A DNA stretch of 64,000 bases from Streptomyces davaonensis JCM 4913 (GCF_000349325.1 NC_020504.1:2080053-2144052); one strand, 5' to 3'. Positions 34,743 to 43,602 are shown, numbered from the stretch's first letter. Translations and numbers: made by a program. Notes: generated by a model from the letters alone, not told the origin.

Positions 34743-36008
34743 CTACGTCCGCGAGTCCCCGCGCCGAGGAGGCTGCCGGCGCTGCGCGTCGTCGGCGAGA
34801 TCGTCGAAGACCGACCTCACGTGGATCAACGCGCGCCGCACATGGGGCAGTTCCCACGGCGAGGGTGAACCGAGACATTCCGCGCGCTCCTCGTCCGTAC
34901 CGCCCAGCAGGTCCCCGGTGGACAGGCGTACGCGCGGTGCGGCGAGGTCGTCGCCGAAACGGTGGCCGCCGGGCGCGGGCATGCCGAGCCGGGCGGTGAG
35001 GAACTCCTCCAGATCCTGGGCGTCGCCGATGCCGTGCGCGCCGAGCGCGGTGCGCAGCGGGCCGAGGTCGACGTAGAGATGCCGGCCGGCCTGCGGGGGC
35101 CGGGCGAGGGCTCCCGCGGCGACGACTTCCGTGTGCAGGGCGGCGGCCACGCGCGCGTGGAGCCGTACGGCGGCCGCCTGTCGGGCCCGGACGGGTCCTG
35201 GTTCGGTGAGGGCGTATCCGGCCGCGGCGGCGACCGGGGCCGCGACGCGGGCGCCGAGCGCGGTGAGGATGTCGAGCACGCGTGCGTGGAGGCCGCCCCC
35301 GACGTCGCCCGGTGGGAAGCGCGCGACGGCGGCCGGCCAGCCGGGCGGCAGCAGGGCGCCGGCCAGGTCGGTGACGACGGTGACCCGTTCCGGGAGCATC
35401 TCGGCGGGGCTGAGCAGCACCGATTCGTGCGGGTCGTGCCGGGTGTCCCGCCAGGTCTCGTCGCTGACCAGGTGCAGGCCCTCGCCCGCGGCGGCCTCGA
35501 CGGTCTCGTGCAGGACCTCGGGCGGCGCCACGGTGGCGGTGGGGTCGTCGGCGACGGACAGCACCAGCAGCCGCGGATCACCGCCCTCGGCGCGGACCCG
35601 GCGCACGGTCTCCAGCAGGGCGTACGGATCCGGCACCCCGCCGCACTCGGCCGGGGTGGCGACATGGAAGACGGGTCTGCCCAACAGGCGTGCGTACGGC
35701 GCCCACCAGGCCGCGCACGGCCGGGGCACCAGGACATCACCGCCGAGCGCGGCGGTCAGCGCGAGCAGCAGAGCAGGGGCGCCCGGCGCGGCGACCACCC
35801 GGTCGGGCTCGGCGGGCAGACCGCGCCGGTCGAAGTGGCCGCAGGCGGCATCGAGCAGGGCGGCGCCCCCGCCGACGGGTTCGCTCTCGGCGCGGCCGGC
35901 CGCAGCGGCGAGCACGGCGGACAGTTCGGGCAGCACGGGCAGCCCGTCCCCGGGCAACGGTGGCCCGTAGCGGACGGGGCCATGGCTCTCGGGAACCCTC
36001 CGCGCCAC
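34743..36008 (-). CDS. Class I/II aminotransferase-like protein without any lysine
   Basis: A 421-residue protein with the layout of fold-type I PLP enzymes: the phosphate/ring region, L-S-V-A-D-D-P-T-A-T (usual N-x-P-T-G), V-S-D-E-T-W (the PLP-pairing Asp of S-D-E-x-Y), and P-R-V-R-L-S-T-G (the carboxylate-binding Arg). The segment that should hold the Schiff-base lysine reads V-T-D-L-A-G-A-L-L-P-P-G-W, and I find no Lys anywhere in the protein. It cannot act as a normal PLP enzyme. A regulatory or binding role is possible. GTG at 36008 follows GGAGGGAG. Confidence 0.78.
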   Translation of the reverse strand: MARRVPESHGPVRYGPPLPGDGLPVLPELSAVLAAAAGRAESEPVGGGAALLDAACGHFDRRGLPAEPDRVVAAPGAPALLLALTAALGGDVLVPRPCAAWWAPYARLLGRPVFHVATPAECGGVPDPYALLETVRRVRAEGGDPRLLVLSVADDPTATVAPPEVLHETVEAAAGEGLHLVSDETWRDTRHDPHESVLLSPAEMLPERVTVVTDLAGALLPPGWPAAVARFPPGDVGGGLHARVLDILTALGARVAAPVAAAAGYALTEPGPVRARQAAAVRLHARVAAALHTEVVAAGALARPPQAGRHLYVDLGPLRTALGAHGIGDAQDLEEFLTARLGMPAPGGHRFGDDLAAPRVRLSTGDLLGGTDEERAECLGSPSPWELPHVRRALIHVRSVFDDLADDAQRRQPPRRGDSRT

Positions 36009-36049
36009 CCTGACTCCCTCCTGGCTACTGCTTACCCGGCAGGCCCCGC

Positions 36050-36679
36050 TCAGATGTCCGCCGCGGCCCCCTTGCGCCGCAGCCGGTACACGGCACCGCC
36101 CGCCGCGCCCGCGATCAGCACCCCACCGGCGACCAATGCGGGCACGGAATCGGTGAAGGCACCCCCTTCACCGGCGTGCACGCCCTTCTGGATCACCGCG
36201 GGCGGGCAGGTCTCCCGGTGCGGCTCGGGCGGACACGGCCGAGGGCTGGTGCCGCCCCCCTTGGCGACGGTGAAGGTCGCACTCCACTGCTTTCCCTGAC
36301 CACCGGGAGCCGCGGGACACGTCCCGTCGACGGTCCACGCGGTGTCGGGGCCCACGGAGTCGACACCGCCCTCGAGTTCGGCGGCGGAGGCGATCCGGGC
36401 GGTGCCCCGGTAGGCGGGCCCATGGCCGCCGTCCTCCTTCCCGCCGACCTTTTGCAGGGCGACCGTGCCCTCCTCGAAGGCCTGCGAGGTGGCGTCCAAG
36501 GTGGCGGGCGCGGGCCCACCGGTGGGATCACAGGTGACGGAGACGGTGACACTGCCACCCGGATGCGTGCTGCTGGGGCTCACCTCCGCGGAGGGTTCCG
36601 CAAAGGCCGCCGAGGCACAGAACCCCAGCACGACACCGCCCAGCGCGAGAGCGGACAGCAGACGAACGGTGCGGCGCAT
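36050..36679 (-). CDS. Secreted, C-terminally anchored protein of unknown function
   Basis: A 209-residue cell-surface protein. A signal peptide (1-27, ending A-F-A) leads to an Ig-like extracellular domain with Cys50, later Cys residues and Pro/Cys-rich stretches (P-R-P-C-P-P-E-P-H). A C-terminal helix (about 180-200) ends in Y-R-L-R-R-K-G. No LAXTG motif is seen. ATG at 36679 has AAGGAGCC before it. The neighbours give no hint of function. Confidence 0.75.
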   Translation of the reverse strand: MRRTVRLLSALALGGVVLGFCASAAFAEPSAEVSPSSTHPGGSVTVSVTCDPTGGPAPATLDATSQAFEEGTVALQKVGGKEDGGHGPAYRGTARIASAAELEGGVDSVGPDTAWTVDGTCPAAPGGQGKQWSATFTVAKGGGTSPRPCPPEPHRETCPPAVIQKGVHAGEGGAFTDSVPALVAGGVLIAGAAGGAVYRLRRKGAAADI

Positions 36680-36779
36680 GACGCGGGCTCCTTGGTCAAC
36701 GGCTCCAGGACACCCACCCATCACAGCCCGTCGAGCAGAACCCCGCGCGCGGCCGGACCCCAAGCGAGTGACGACGTGT

Positions 36780-37571
36780 CTACGCCACGTCCCGCAGCAC
36801 CTGCTCCCGAACCCGCCCGCAGCAGCGGCTGATCAGCCGGGACACGTGCATCTGCGAGATCCCCAGCTCCTCGGCGATCCGACTCTGCGTCATGTCCCCG
36901 AAGAACCGCATGTACAGGATCGCCCGCTCCCGCTCGGGCAGCGCGGCGATCCGTGGCTTGACGGCCTCCCGGTCCACCACCGTGTCCAGCGCCGGATCCA
37001 TGGAACCGAGCGCGTCGCTCAAGGAGTACCCGTCGTCACTGCCGGGCAGCTCCGCGTCCAGGGACAGCGCCGTGAAACTCTCCAGCGCCTCCAGACCGAC
37101 CTTGACGTCGGCCTCACTCATGTCCGCGTGCTCGGCGATCTCCGCGGCCGTGGGCCGGTGCCCGGAGACGGTCTGGAGGTCCTGCACGGCGAACCGCACG
37201 CGATTACGCAGATCCTGCACCCGGCGCGGCACATGCAGCGTCCACATGTGGTCCCGGAAGTGCCGCTTGATCTCGCCGGTGATGGTCGGCACGGCGTAGC
37301 TCTCGAAGGCGTTGCCGCGCTCCGGGTCGTACCGGTCGACGGCCTTGACCAGTCCGAGGGCGGCCACCTGCCGCAGATCCTCGAAACTCTCGCCTCGGCT
37401 GCGGAACCGGCCCGCGAGCCGGTCCGCCATGGGCAGCCAGGCCTCGACTATCTCGTCGCGAAGGGTGTCGCGCCGGGGCCCGGCGGGCAGTTCGGCGAGA
37501 TCGCGGAACGCCTGCGCGGTGTCGGGGGCGTCGTCGTGCGGGTGGTGCTTCGTGCTCACTCGTGTGGGCAT
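36780..37571 (-). CDS. RNA polymerase sigma factor of the SigB/SigF/WhiG-like group
   Basis: A 263-residue sigma-70 family factor. Region 2 contains L-R-Q-V-A-A-L-G-L-V-K-A-V-D-R-Y-D-P-E-R-G; region 3 has R-V-Q-D-L-R-N-R-V; region 4 ends in Q-S-R-I-A-E-E-L-G-I-S-Q-M-H-V-S-R. The length and the G-E-I-K-R-H-F-R-D segment place it with the SigB-type stress factors numerous in Streptomyces. ATG at 37571 has GAGGGAG 11 bases ahead. No anti-sigma gene is adjacent, though an anti-sigma-type kinase is cut at the right window edge. The long inverted repeat upstream may be its control site. Confidence 0.93.
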   Translation of the reverse strand: MPTRVSTKHHPHDDAPDTAQAFRDLAELPAGPRRDTLRDEIVEAWLPMADRLAGRFRSRGESFEDLRQVAALGLVKAVDRYDPERGNAFESYAVPTITGEIKRHFRDHMWTLHVPRRVQDLRNRVRFAVQDLQTVSGHRPTAAEIAEHADMSEADVKVGLEALESFTALSLDAELPGSDDGYSLSDALGSMDPALDTVVDREAVKPRIAALPERERAILYMRFFGDMTQSRIAEELGISQMHVSRLISRCCGRVREQVLRDVA

Positions 37572-37627
37572 GTGCGTCGCAACTCCCTCGGGTTGTCCTC
37601 TGGGGGTTGTCCTCTGGGTCGACGGTC

Positions 37628-37691
37628 ACCGTGGGAGCGCGCGGCGAACCGGACGGGCACAGCCGTGTCGACGGATGGCCGCTCCCACGGT
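37628..37691. promoter_or_regulatory. 12-bp inverted repeat with 40-base loop upstream of the sigma factor
   Basis: ACCGTGGGAGCG (37628-37639) and CGCTCCCACGGT (37680-37691) are perfectly complementary. They lie 57-120 bases before the sigma gene start and 60 bases beyond the end of the small membrane protein gene on the same strand. The half-sites resemble CebR arms but are far apart. The repeat may terminate the upstream gene or bind a regulator. Confidence 0.5.
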
Positions 37692-37751
37692 CGTGCCTCC
37701 TGTCCGAAGCACTGAGGCTCGCCTGCCCGTGCCCCCGCGCCGCAAACCGCC

Positions 37752-37898
37752 TCAGGGCGACGATGCGGGAGTTCCCGCCGGGCCGGGAGCGGAGGCGGCC
37801 TCGCTCGGCTCCTTCGGCAGCACCAGTTCCTCGTAGCGGCCCAGGGCCAGCAGCACGCCGAGCATGAACAGCGGGATGATCACAGCGAGCACCACCAT
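37752..37898 (-). CDS. Small single-helix membrane protein
   Basis: A 48-residue protein with one N-terminal hydrophobic helix (M-V-V-L-A-V-I-I-P-L-F-M-L-G-V-L-L-A-L) and a polar, Pro/Ala-rich tail. ATG at 37898 follows GGGGAAGGA. An upstream in-frame ATG would add a charged 43-residue leader without a ribosome site. Short proteins of this type are common in Streptomyces; the function is unknown. Confidence 0.62.
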   Translation of the reverse strand: MVVLAVIIPLFMLGVLLALGRYEELVLPKEPSEAASAPGPAGTPASSP

Positions 37899-38025
37899 GG
37901 CCTGTCCTTCCCCGAGTCGTTCGCGGGGGGTTCGGTCCGGGTCTCCTGCCACCCGCCGGGCAAACCCGGTGTCGGCCTGCTCTCTTCGGGTACGCGGTGC
38001 GCACCCGAAATTCTGGGAGGGAGTC

Positions 38026-38412
38026 ATGCAGCGAGGCAGCGACCGCCTGAGCGTCCACCGCGACGACGAGATGAAGCACGAACTCCAAGGCCTGCTCCGT
38101 TCCGGTCATCCCACACGGACCGAGGAGTGGCACGATCCCGAGCCGAGCGCCGACGACGATCCGCAGGTCGCGGGCGGTCCGGTGGCGCCGGGCGCGGGCA
38201 TGGCCGCGCTGCCGGCGGTCCGCCAGGAGCTGGCCCGCGTCCTCAGCCGCGGTCAGTTCCCGGCGGGCCCGCGCGAGCTGGCGGGCGCGCTGCGGCGCGC
38301 GTACGCGCCGGACGCCCTGGTGGAGTCGCTGGAGCGGCAGCCCCGCTCGGCGCGCTACGCCACCGTTCAGGAACTCGCCGAGGCCCTGTCCGGGACCGGC
38401 CGGCACCGGTGA
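38026..38412 (+). CDS. DUF2795 domain protein
   Basis: A 128-residue soluble protein. The C-terminal half (about 65-123) matches DUF2795 in pattern: R-Q-E-L-A-R-V-L, then F-P-A-G-P-R-E-L, then R-Y-A-T-V-Q-E-L-A-E-A-L. The N-terminus is charged and probably flexible. ATG at 38026 has GGGAGGGAG before it. Its function is unknown; such proteins are frequent near stress sigma factors. Confidence 0.75.
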   Translation: MQRGSDRLSVHRDDEMKHELQGLLRSGHPTRTEEWHDPEPSADDDPQVAGGPVAPGAGMAALPAVRQELARVLSRGQFPAGPRELAGALRRAYAPDALVESLERQPRSARYATVQELAEALSGTGRHR

Positions 38413-38420
38413 GGAGAGGC

Positions 38421-38678
38421 TCAGCCGCCCGGCGTCGCGGTGTCCGCGGTGTCCTGACAGCCGCGGTCCCGGGCGCCCTCGCGGGTGCGCCCCGCGGCGA
38501 CCGGGCGGCGCGGGTTGCGGCGGAGGTACTCGCCCTCCAGCTCGGCCATGCGGACGTTATGGGTGCGCAGCGCGTCGGTCGAGCCGTACAGCAGGGCGTC
38601 GTGGCGCGTGCGGTGGATGGTCTCCAGCTCCTTCATGAGCTGCTGATCGTCCAGCCGGCTGGGGTCGACTCCGGTCAT
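38421..38678 (-). CDS. Small conserved actinobacterial protein (DUF6158-like)
   Basis: An 85-residue protein starting M-T-G-V-D-P-S-R-L-D-D-Q-Q-L, with a helical core E-L-E-T-I-H-R-T-R-H-D-A-L-L and R-M-A-E-L-E-G-E-Y-L-R-R-N-P, and the tail A-A-G-R-T-R-E-G-A-R-D-R. I recognise this as the family I recall as DUF6158. ATG at 38678; an upstream start (ATG 38721) would add 14 or so residues. It is convergent with the DUF2795 gene, 8 bases between stops. Confidence 0.68.
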   Translation of the reverse strand: MTGVDPSRLDDQQLMKELETIHRTRHDALLYGSTDALRTHNVRMAELEGEYLRRNPRRPVAAGRTREGARDRGCQDTADTATPGG

Positions 38679-38770
38679 GGTGGCACCCCGCTCGCTCGTC
38701 GTGTCCGTGCCTTCCTTCATCCACTGTACGAACATCCCGCGCCCTGGGCCCGCCGCTCGCACGGCGGGCC

Positions 38771-40390
38771 CTAACGCGCCCGTTCCACCCTGCGCTCGTC
38801 CCACACCGGCTCGGCGGTCTCCCGTACCCGGCCGTCCGTGCCGAAGACCAGGTAGCGGTCGAAGGCGCGGGCGAACCAGCGGTCGTGGGTCACCGCGAGG
38901 ACCGTGCCCTCGAAGGCCTCCAGGCCCTCCTGGAGGGCCTCCGCCGACTCCAGGTCGAGGTTGTCCGTGGGCTCGTCCAGGAGGAGGGCCGTGGCGCCCT
39001 CCAGTTCCAGCAGGAGGATCTGGAAACGGGCCTGCTGGCCGCCGGAGAGGCGGTCGAACGTCTGTTCCGACTGCTGGGTCAGCTCGTAGCGGCGCAGCCG
39101 GGACATGGCCGCGCCCTGGTCCTGGGCGTGTTCCTTCCACAGGATGTCGAGCAGGGTGCGGCCCGCCAGCTCGGGGTGGGCGTGGGTCTGGGCGAAGTGC
39201 CCGGGGACCACGCGCGCGCCCAGCTTCCAGGCCCCGGTGTGCGCCACCTCGTCCCCGGCGAGCAGGCGCAGGAAGTGGGACTTCCCGGAGCCGTTGGAGC
39301 CGAGGACGGCCACGCGCTCGCCGTAGAAGACCTCCAGCGAGAACGGCTTCATCAGGCCCGTCAGCTCCAGGCCCTCGCAGGTGACCGCGCGGACTCCGGT
39401 GCGGCCGCCCTTCAGCCGCATCCTGATGTCCTGCTCGCGCGGCGGCTCCGGCGGCGGGCCCGCCTCCTCGAACTTGCGCAGCCGGGTCTGGGCGGCGGCG
39501 TAGCGGGAGGCCATCTCATGGCTGACCGCGGCCGCCTGGCGCAGGGTCAGCACCAGCTTCTTGAGCTGTGCGTGCTTCTCGTCCCAGCGCCGCCGCAGCT
39601 CCTCGAAGCGGGCGAACCGCTCGCGCCGCGCCTCGTGGTAGGTGGCGAAACCGCTGCCGTGCACCCAGGCGTCGGCGCCCGTCGGGGACGGCTCCACCGA
39701 CACGATCCGCTCGGCGGCGCGGGCGAGGAGCTCACGGTCGTGGGAGACGAAGAGGACCGTCTTGCGGGTCTCCTTCAGCCGCTCCTCCAGCCAGCGCTTG
39801 CCGGGCACGTCCAGATAGTTGTCCGGCTCGTCGAGCAGCAGCACCTCGTCCGTGCCGCGCAGCAGCGCCTCCAGCACCAGCCGCTTCTGCTCACCGCCCG
39901 ACAGCGTCCGCACCTGACGCCACTGCGCCTTCTCGTACGGCACGCCCAGCGCGGCCATGGTGCACATGTCCCACAGCGTCTCCGCCTCGTACCCGCGCAC
40001 CTCGGCCCAGTCGGCGAGCGCCTGCGCGTACTTCAGCTGCGCCGCCTCGTCGTCGACCGTCATGATCCCGTGCTCGGCGGCGTCCACCGCCCGCGCGGCC
40101 GCCTGGATGCCGGGTGTGGCCACGGACACCAGCAGGTCGCGTACGGTCGTCTCGTCCCGTACGGAGCCCACGAACTGGCGCATCACGCCCAGGCCGCCAC
40201 TGACGGTGACCGATCCGCCGTGCGGTTTGAGCTCGCCGGAGATCAGCCGCAGCAGGGTCGTCTTGCCCGCGCCGTTCGGGCCGACCAGGGCCGTCACGGA
40301 CCCTTCGCCCACGCGGAAGGACACATCGCCCAGCAGCGCCCTCCCGTCGGGGAGGTAGTACTCGAGGTGCGCGGCTTCCAGATGTCCCAT
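38771..40390 (-). CDS. ABC-F family ATPase
   Basis: A 539-residue protein with two ABC ATPase domains and no membrane part, so it acts on ribosomes or translation rather than in transport. Walker A motifs are G-P-N-G-A-G-K-T-T (near 38) and G-S-N-G-S-G-K-S (near 345). ABC signatures are L-S-G-G-E-Q and L-S-G-G-Q-Q, and Walker B motifs L-L-L-D-E-P precede D-N-Y-L and D-N-L-D. The linker (about 230-300) is arginine-rich. Some relatives give antibiotic resistance, but no specific one can be assigned. ATG at 40390 lacks a ribosome site; GTG eight codons upstream is possible. Confidence 0.92.
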   Translation of the reverse strand: MGHLEAAHLEYYLPDGRALLGDVSFRVGEGSVTALVGPNGAGKTTLLRLISGELKPHGGSVTVSGGLGVMRQFVGSVRDETTVRDLLVSVATPGIQAAARAVDAAEHGIMTVDDEAAQLKYAQALADWAEVRGYEAETLWDMCTMAALGVPYEKAQWRQVRTLSGGEQKRLVLEALLRGTDEVLLLDEPDNYLDVPGKRWLEERLKETRKTVLFVSHDRELLARAAERIVSVEPSPTGADAWVHGSGFATYHEARRERFARFEELRRRWDEKHAQLKKLVLTLRQAAAVSHEMASRYAAAQTRLRKFEEAGPPPEPPREQDIRMRLKGGRTGVRAVTCEGLELTGLMKPFSLEVFYGERVAVLGSNGSGKSHFLRLLAGDEVAHTGAWKLGARVVPGHFAQTHAHPELAGRTLLDILWKEHAQDQGAAMSRLRRYELTQQSEQTFDRLSGGQQARFQILLLELEGATALLLDEPTDNLDLESAEALQEGLEAFEGTVLAVTHDRWFARAFDRYLVFGTDGRVRETAEPVWDERRVERAR

Positions 40391-40467
40391 GGGGTGGAAT
40401 TCTGCGGGTCGCACCGCTGACCCGGCAAACCGATATCCGCCGTCACCGAGCCACCGGCGTGCTCGAG

Positions 40468-41124
40468 CTATCCGGCGTCGTCCAGCGGCTCGCCCGCCGG
40501 GCCGCCGTCGCCCGCCGGTGCCACGCTCGCCCCGGCCCACGACAGCGCCTTGAATCCGTCCGACGGCGAGCCCTCCAGGATCACCACACCGGTGTTGGCC
40601 AGCCGGTGTGTAGCGGCGAAGGCGATGTCCACGTTGTCCGCGCGGGCCGCGGTCCAGGTCCGTATGACCGCGCCGTGGCTGACCATGGCGACCGTACCGG
40701 CACCGCTCGCGGCAGCCTCGGCTATCACCGCGTCGAACCGGCCCAGCACCTCCTCGCCGTTCTCCCCGCCGGGCATCCGCAGCGCCGTGTCCCCGGCCGC
40801 CCAGGAGAACGCCGTACGCATGTACAGCTCGCCGTGCGCCGTGTCGCCGGGCAGCATCTCCAGGTCGCCCGCGGAGATCTCCCGGATGCCGTCCCGCACG
40901 AGCGGGTCGAGTCCGCGCGCGGCGGCCAGCGGGGCCGCGGTGAGCTGGGTGCGCCGCAGGGTGGAGACGTACAGGGCCTCGATGTCCTCGCCCGCGAGGG
41001 CCTCGGGGAGCGCGGCCGCCTGGGCCTCGCCGAGCTCGGTCAGACCTGGCCCCGGGACGGCGGTGTCCAGCAGGTAGTCGACGTTGGTGGGGGTCTGGCC
41101 GTGGCGGACGAGGAGCAGGCGCAT
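40468..41124 (-). CDS. Histidine phosphatase (phosphoglycerate-mutase-like)
   Basis: A 218-residue enzyme. The phosphorylated His is in L-V-R-H-G-Q-T (His8) with the second His in V-S-H-G-A-V-I-R. Conserved Arg and Glu positions of the branch are seen in S-T-L-R-R-T-Q and I-R-E-I-S-A-G-D. The substrate is unknown; many relatives act on small phosphometabolites. The next upstream gene is divergent, 60 bases away. Confidence 0.9.
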   Translation of the reverse strand: MRLLLVRHGQTPTNVDYLLDTAVPGPGLTELGEAQAAALPEALAGEDIEALYVSTLRRTQLTAAPLAAARGLDPLVRDGIREISAGDLEMLPGDTAHGELYMRTAFSWAAGDTALRMPGGENGEEVLGRFDAVIAEAAASGAGTVAMVSHGAVIRTWTAARADNVDIAFAATHRLANTGVVILEGSPSDGFKALSWAGASVAPAGDGGPAGEPLDDAG

Positions 41125-41184
41125 TCAGGGCTCTCCGGGAACGAACCGGCAAGGAAACAGCCACTTCAGGGTACCCGTGACGGC

Positions 41185-42678
41185 ATGAGACCTGATGTGG
41201 ACCTCACCATCCCGAAGCCGGGCCACCATGTGCTGCGCGACCGGCTCCTCGCCCTCGACTCCCGCCTCTTCGAGTTCGCCGCCGAGCAGCACTGGCCCGG
41301 CGCCGAGCGGGTGCTGCCCCGGCTGAGCCGGAGCGCCAACCACGGGGTGCTGTGGTTCGCCGCGGGCGCCCTGATGGCGGCGACCCGCACCCCGCGGGCG
41401 CGCCGGGCCGCGGTGCGCGGTCTGGCCTCGCTGAGCCTGGCCTCACTGACGATCAACACGCTCGGCAAGCGCTCGGTGCGCCGCCCGCGCCCGGTCCTGG
41501 ACCCGGTGCCGCCGGTGCGGCATCTGAAGCGGCAGCCGATCACCACCTCCTTCCCCTCCGGTCACTCCGCGTCGGCGGCCGCCTTCGCCACCGGGGTCGC
41601 GCTGGAGTCCCCGGCCTGGGGCGCCGCCGTGGCGCCGGTCGCCTGGTCGGTGGCGCTGTCCCGGGTCTACACCGGGGTGCACTTCCCGAGCGACGTCCTG
41701 GCGGGCGCGGCACTCGGCGCCTGCGCCGCGTACGCGGTACGGGGCCTGGTGCCGACCCGGGCCCAGCTCCGCCCGCCGGCCCGGCCGCGCGCCGAGGTGC
41801 CGGCGCTGCCCGAGGGCGAGGGTCTGGTGGTGGTCGCGAACACCGCCTCGGGCACCCCCGACCGGGTGCGCACGCTGCTGGACGCACTGCCGGGCGCCGA
41901 GGTCGTGGAGTGCGAACCGGACCAGGTGGGCCCGGAGTTGGAGAAGGCGGCGGCGCACGCCCGGGTGCTCGGGGTGTGCGGCGGCGACGGCACCGTGAAC
42001 ACCGCCGCCGAGGTGGCCCTGCGGCACGGACTGCCGCTCGCGGTGCTGCCCGGGGGCACCCTGAACCACTTCGCCTACGACCTGGGCGTGGAGGACGTGC
42101 GCGATCTGACCCGGGCGCTGGTGCGCGGCCACGGGGTGCGGGTGGACGTGGGTCGGTTCCGCAACGGCGACCGGCGGGGCGTGTTCCTCAACACGTGCAG
42201 TCTGGGCGTGTATCCGGAGCTGGTGGTCGAGCGGGATGCCTGGTCGCACCTGATCGGCAGCTGGCCCGCCGGGGTCCTCGCCGCCCTGCGCGTCCTGCGC
42301 GCCGACCGGCATCCGCTCCAGGTCCGGCTCGGCCCGTCCGCCCGGCCGCTGTGGCTGCTGTTCGCCGGGAACGGCACCTACCACCGGATGGGCCTGACAC
42401 CGGGCCGTCGGGTCGACCTCGCGGACGGCGTCCTGGACGTACGGGTCGTGCACGGCGGCCGCCGCCCCGCGCTCCGGCTGCTCGCCGCGGCCGTCGCGGG
42501 CCCGCTGACCCGCTCCCCCGCCCATGCGGCGGTCCAGGTGAGCCGACTGCACCTGGCCGATGTCGCACCGGGCTCACTCCTCGCCTACGACGGTGAACTC
42601 GTCGAGGTGGAGGGCGAGGTGACGCTGGAAAAGCTGCCGGAGGCGCTCGTCGTGTACCGGCCGCTACCAGGGGACTGA
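41185..42678 (+). CDS. PAP2 phosphatase fused to diacylglycerol-kinase-type lipid kinase
   Basis: A 497-residue two-enzyme protein. Residues about 1-195 are a PAP2 membrane phosphatase with all three motifs: K-R-S-V-R-R-P-R-P, P-S-G-H, and S-R-V-Y-T-G-V-H-F-P-S-D. Residues about 210-497 are a DAGK/sphingosine-kinase catalytic domain with C-G-G-D-G-T-V-N and L-P-G-G-T-L-N-H-F-A. One half would remove and the other add a lipid phosphate, so it may turn over lipid signals or undecaprenyl pyrophosphate. ATG at 41185; no strong ribosome site is seen. Confidence 0.9.
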   Translation: MRPDVDLTIPKPGHHVLRDRLLALDSRLFEFAAEQHWPGAERVLPRLSRSANHGVLWFAAGALMAATRTPRARRAAVRGLASLSLASLTINTLGKRSVRRPRPVLDPVPPVRHLKRQPITTSFPSGHSASAAAFATGVALESPAWGAAVAPVAWSVALSRVYTGVHFPSDVLAGAALGACAAYAVRGLVPTRAQLRPPARPRAEVPALPEGEGLVVVANTASGTPDRVRTLLDALPGAEVVECEPDQVGPELEKAAAHARVLGVCGGDGTVNTAAEVALRHGLPLAVLPGGTLNHFAYDLGVEDVRDLTRALVRGHGVRVDVGRFRNGDRRGVFLNTCSLGVYPELVVERDAWSHLIGSWPAGVLAALRVLRADRHPLQVRLGPSARPLWLLFAGNGTYHRMGLTPGRRVDLADGVLDVRVVHGGRRPALRLLAAAVAGPLTRSPAHAAVQVSRLHLADVAPGSLLAYDGELVEVEGEVTLEKLPEALVVYRPLPGD

Positions 42679-42780
42679 CGCGCCATCAGTCCACATCTCA
42701 ATACAGAGATCTTATTATTCGGCACGCGGGCGTACGGTTGCGGCACGTCGACAGGACGACGACAAGACGAGGGGAACGCC

Positions 42781-43602
42781 ATGTCGAAGCCGCGTGAGAC
42801 CGCCGTGTACACCCATGGGCACCACGAGTCGGTGCTGCGCTCGCACACCTGGCGCACCGCCGCCAACTCCGCGGCATACCTGCTGGATTCGATCCAGCCG
42901 CACATGCGGATCCTGGACATCGGCTGCGGTCCGGGCACCATCACCGCCGACCTGGCGACCCTGGTCCCGGACGGCCGGGTCACCGGCGTCGACCGGGCCC
43001 CCGGCATCCTGGCGCAGGCCCGCGCCACGGCCGCCGAACGGGGCCGGGACAACGTCGAGTTCGCGGTCGCCGACGTGCACGCGCTGGACTTCCCGGACGA
43101 CAGCTTCTGCGTGGTCCACGCCCACCAGGTGCTCCAGCACGTCGGCGACCCGGTGGCCGCGCTGCGCGAGATGACGCGGGTGACGAGGCCGGGCGGGATC
43201 ATCGCGGTCCGCGATTCGGACTACGCGGCCATGACCTGGTACCCGGCGTCCCAGGGGCTGGACGACTGGCTGGACCTGTACCACGCGGTGGCCCGCGCCA
43301 ACGGCGGTGAGCCGGACGCCGGGCGGCGGCTGAAGTCCTGGGCGCTGAGCGCGGGCCTGACCGACATCACGGCCACCTCGACCGCCTGGACCTTCGCCAC
43401 CGCCGAGGAGCGGGCCTGGTGGAGCGGCCTGTGGGCGGACCGCACCCTGGCCTCGTCCTACGCCCCACTGGCCGTCGAGGGCGGCCACGCGACCACGGAG
43501 CGCCTGCACGCGGTCGCGGACGCCTGGCGGGAGTGGGGCGCGCAGGAGGACGCCTGGTTCTCGGTCCTGCACGGCGAGATCCTGTGCCGGAAGGAAGGCT
43601 GA
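42781..43602 (+). CDS. Class I SAM-dependent methyltransferase
   Basis: A 273-residue UbiE/Methyltransf_25-type protein. Motif I is I-L-D-I-G-C-G-P-G-T (43-52), then V-T-G-V-D-R-A-P-G, L-D-F-P-D-D-S-F and H-Q-V-L-Q-H-V-G-D-P. It starts S-K-P-R-E-T-A-V-Y-T-H-G-H-H-E-S-V-L, similar to actinobacterial methyltransferases of unknown substrate. ATG at 42781 follows CGAGGGGA. The 100-base gap before it includes an AT-rich element (near 42700-42720) that could be a promoter. Confidence 0.85.
   Translation: MSKPRETAVYTHGHHESVLRSHTWRTAANSAAYLLDSIQPHMRILDIGCGPGTITADLATLVPDGRVTGVDRAPGILAQARATAAERGRDNVEFAVADVHALDFPDDSFCVVHAHQVLQHVGDPVAALREMTRVTRPGGIIAVRDSDYAAMTWYPASQGLDDWLDLYHAVARANGGEPDAGRRLKSWALSAGLTDITATSTAWTFATAEERAWWSGLWADRTLASSYAPLAVEGGHATTERLHAVADAWREWGAQEDAWFSVLHGEILCRKEG

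Noticed and set aside
37629..37690. CebR operator near the sigma factor
   Set aside because: The GTGGGAGCG and CGCTCCCAC halves are 40 bases apart, so no contiguous 14-mer CebR site exists.
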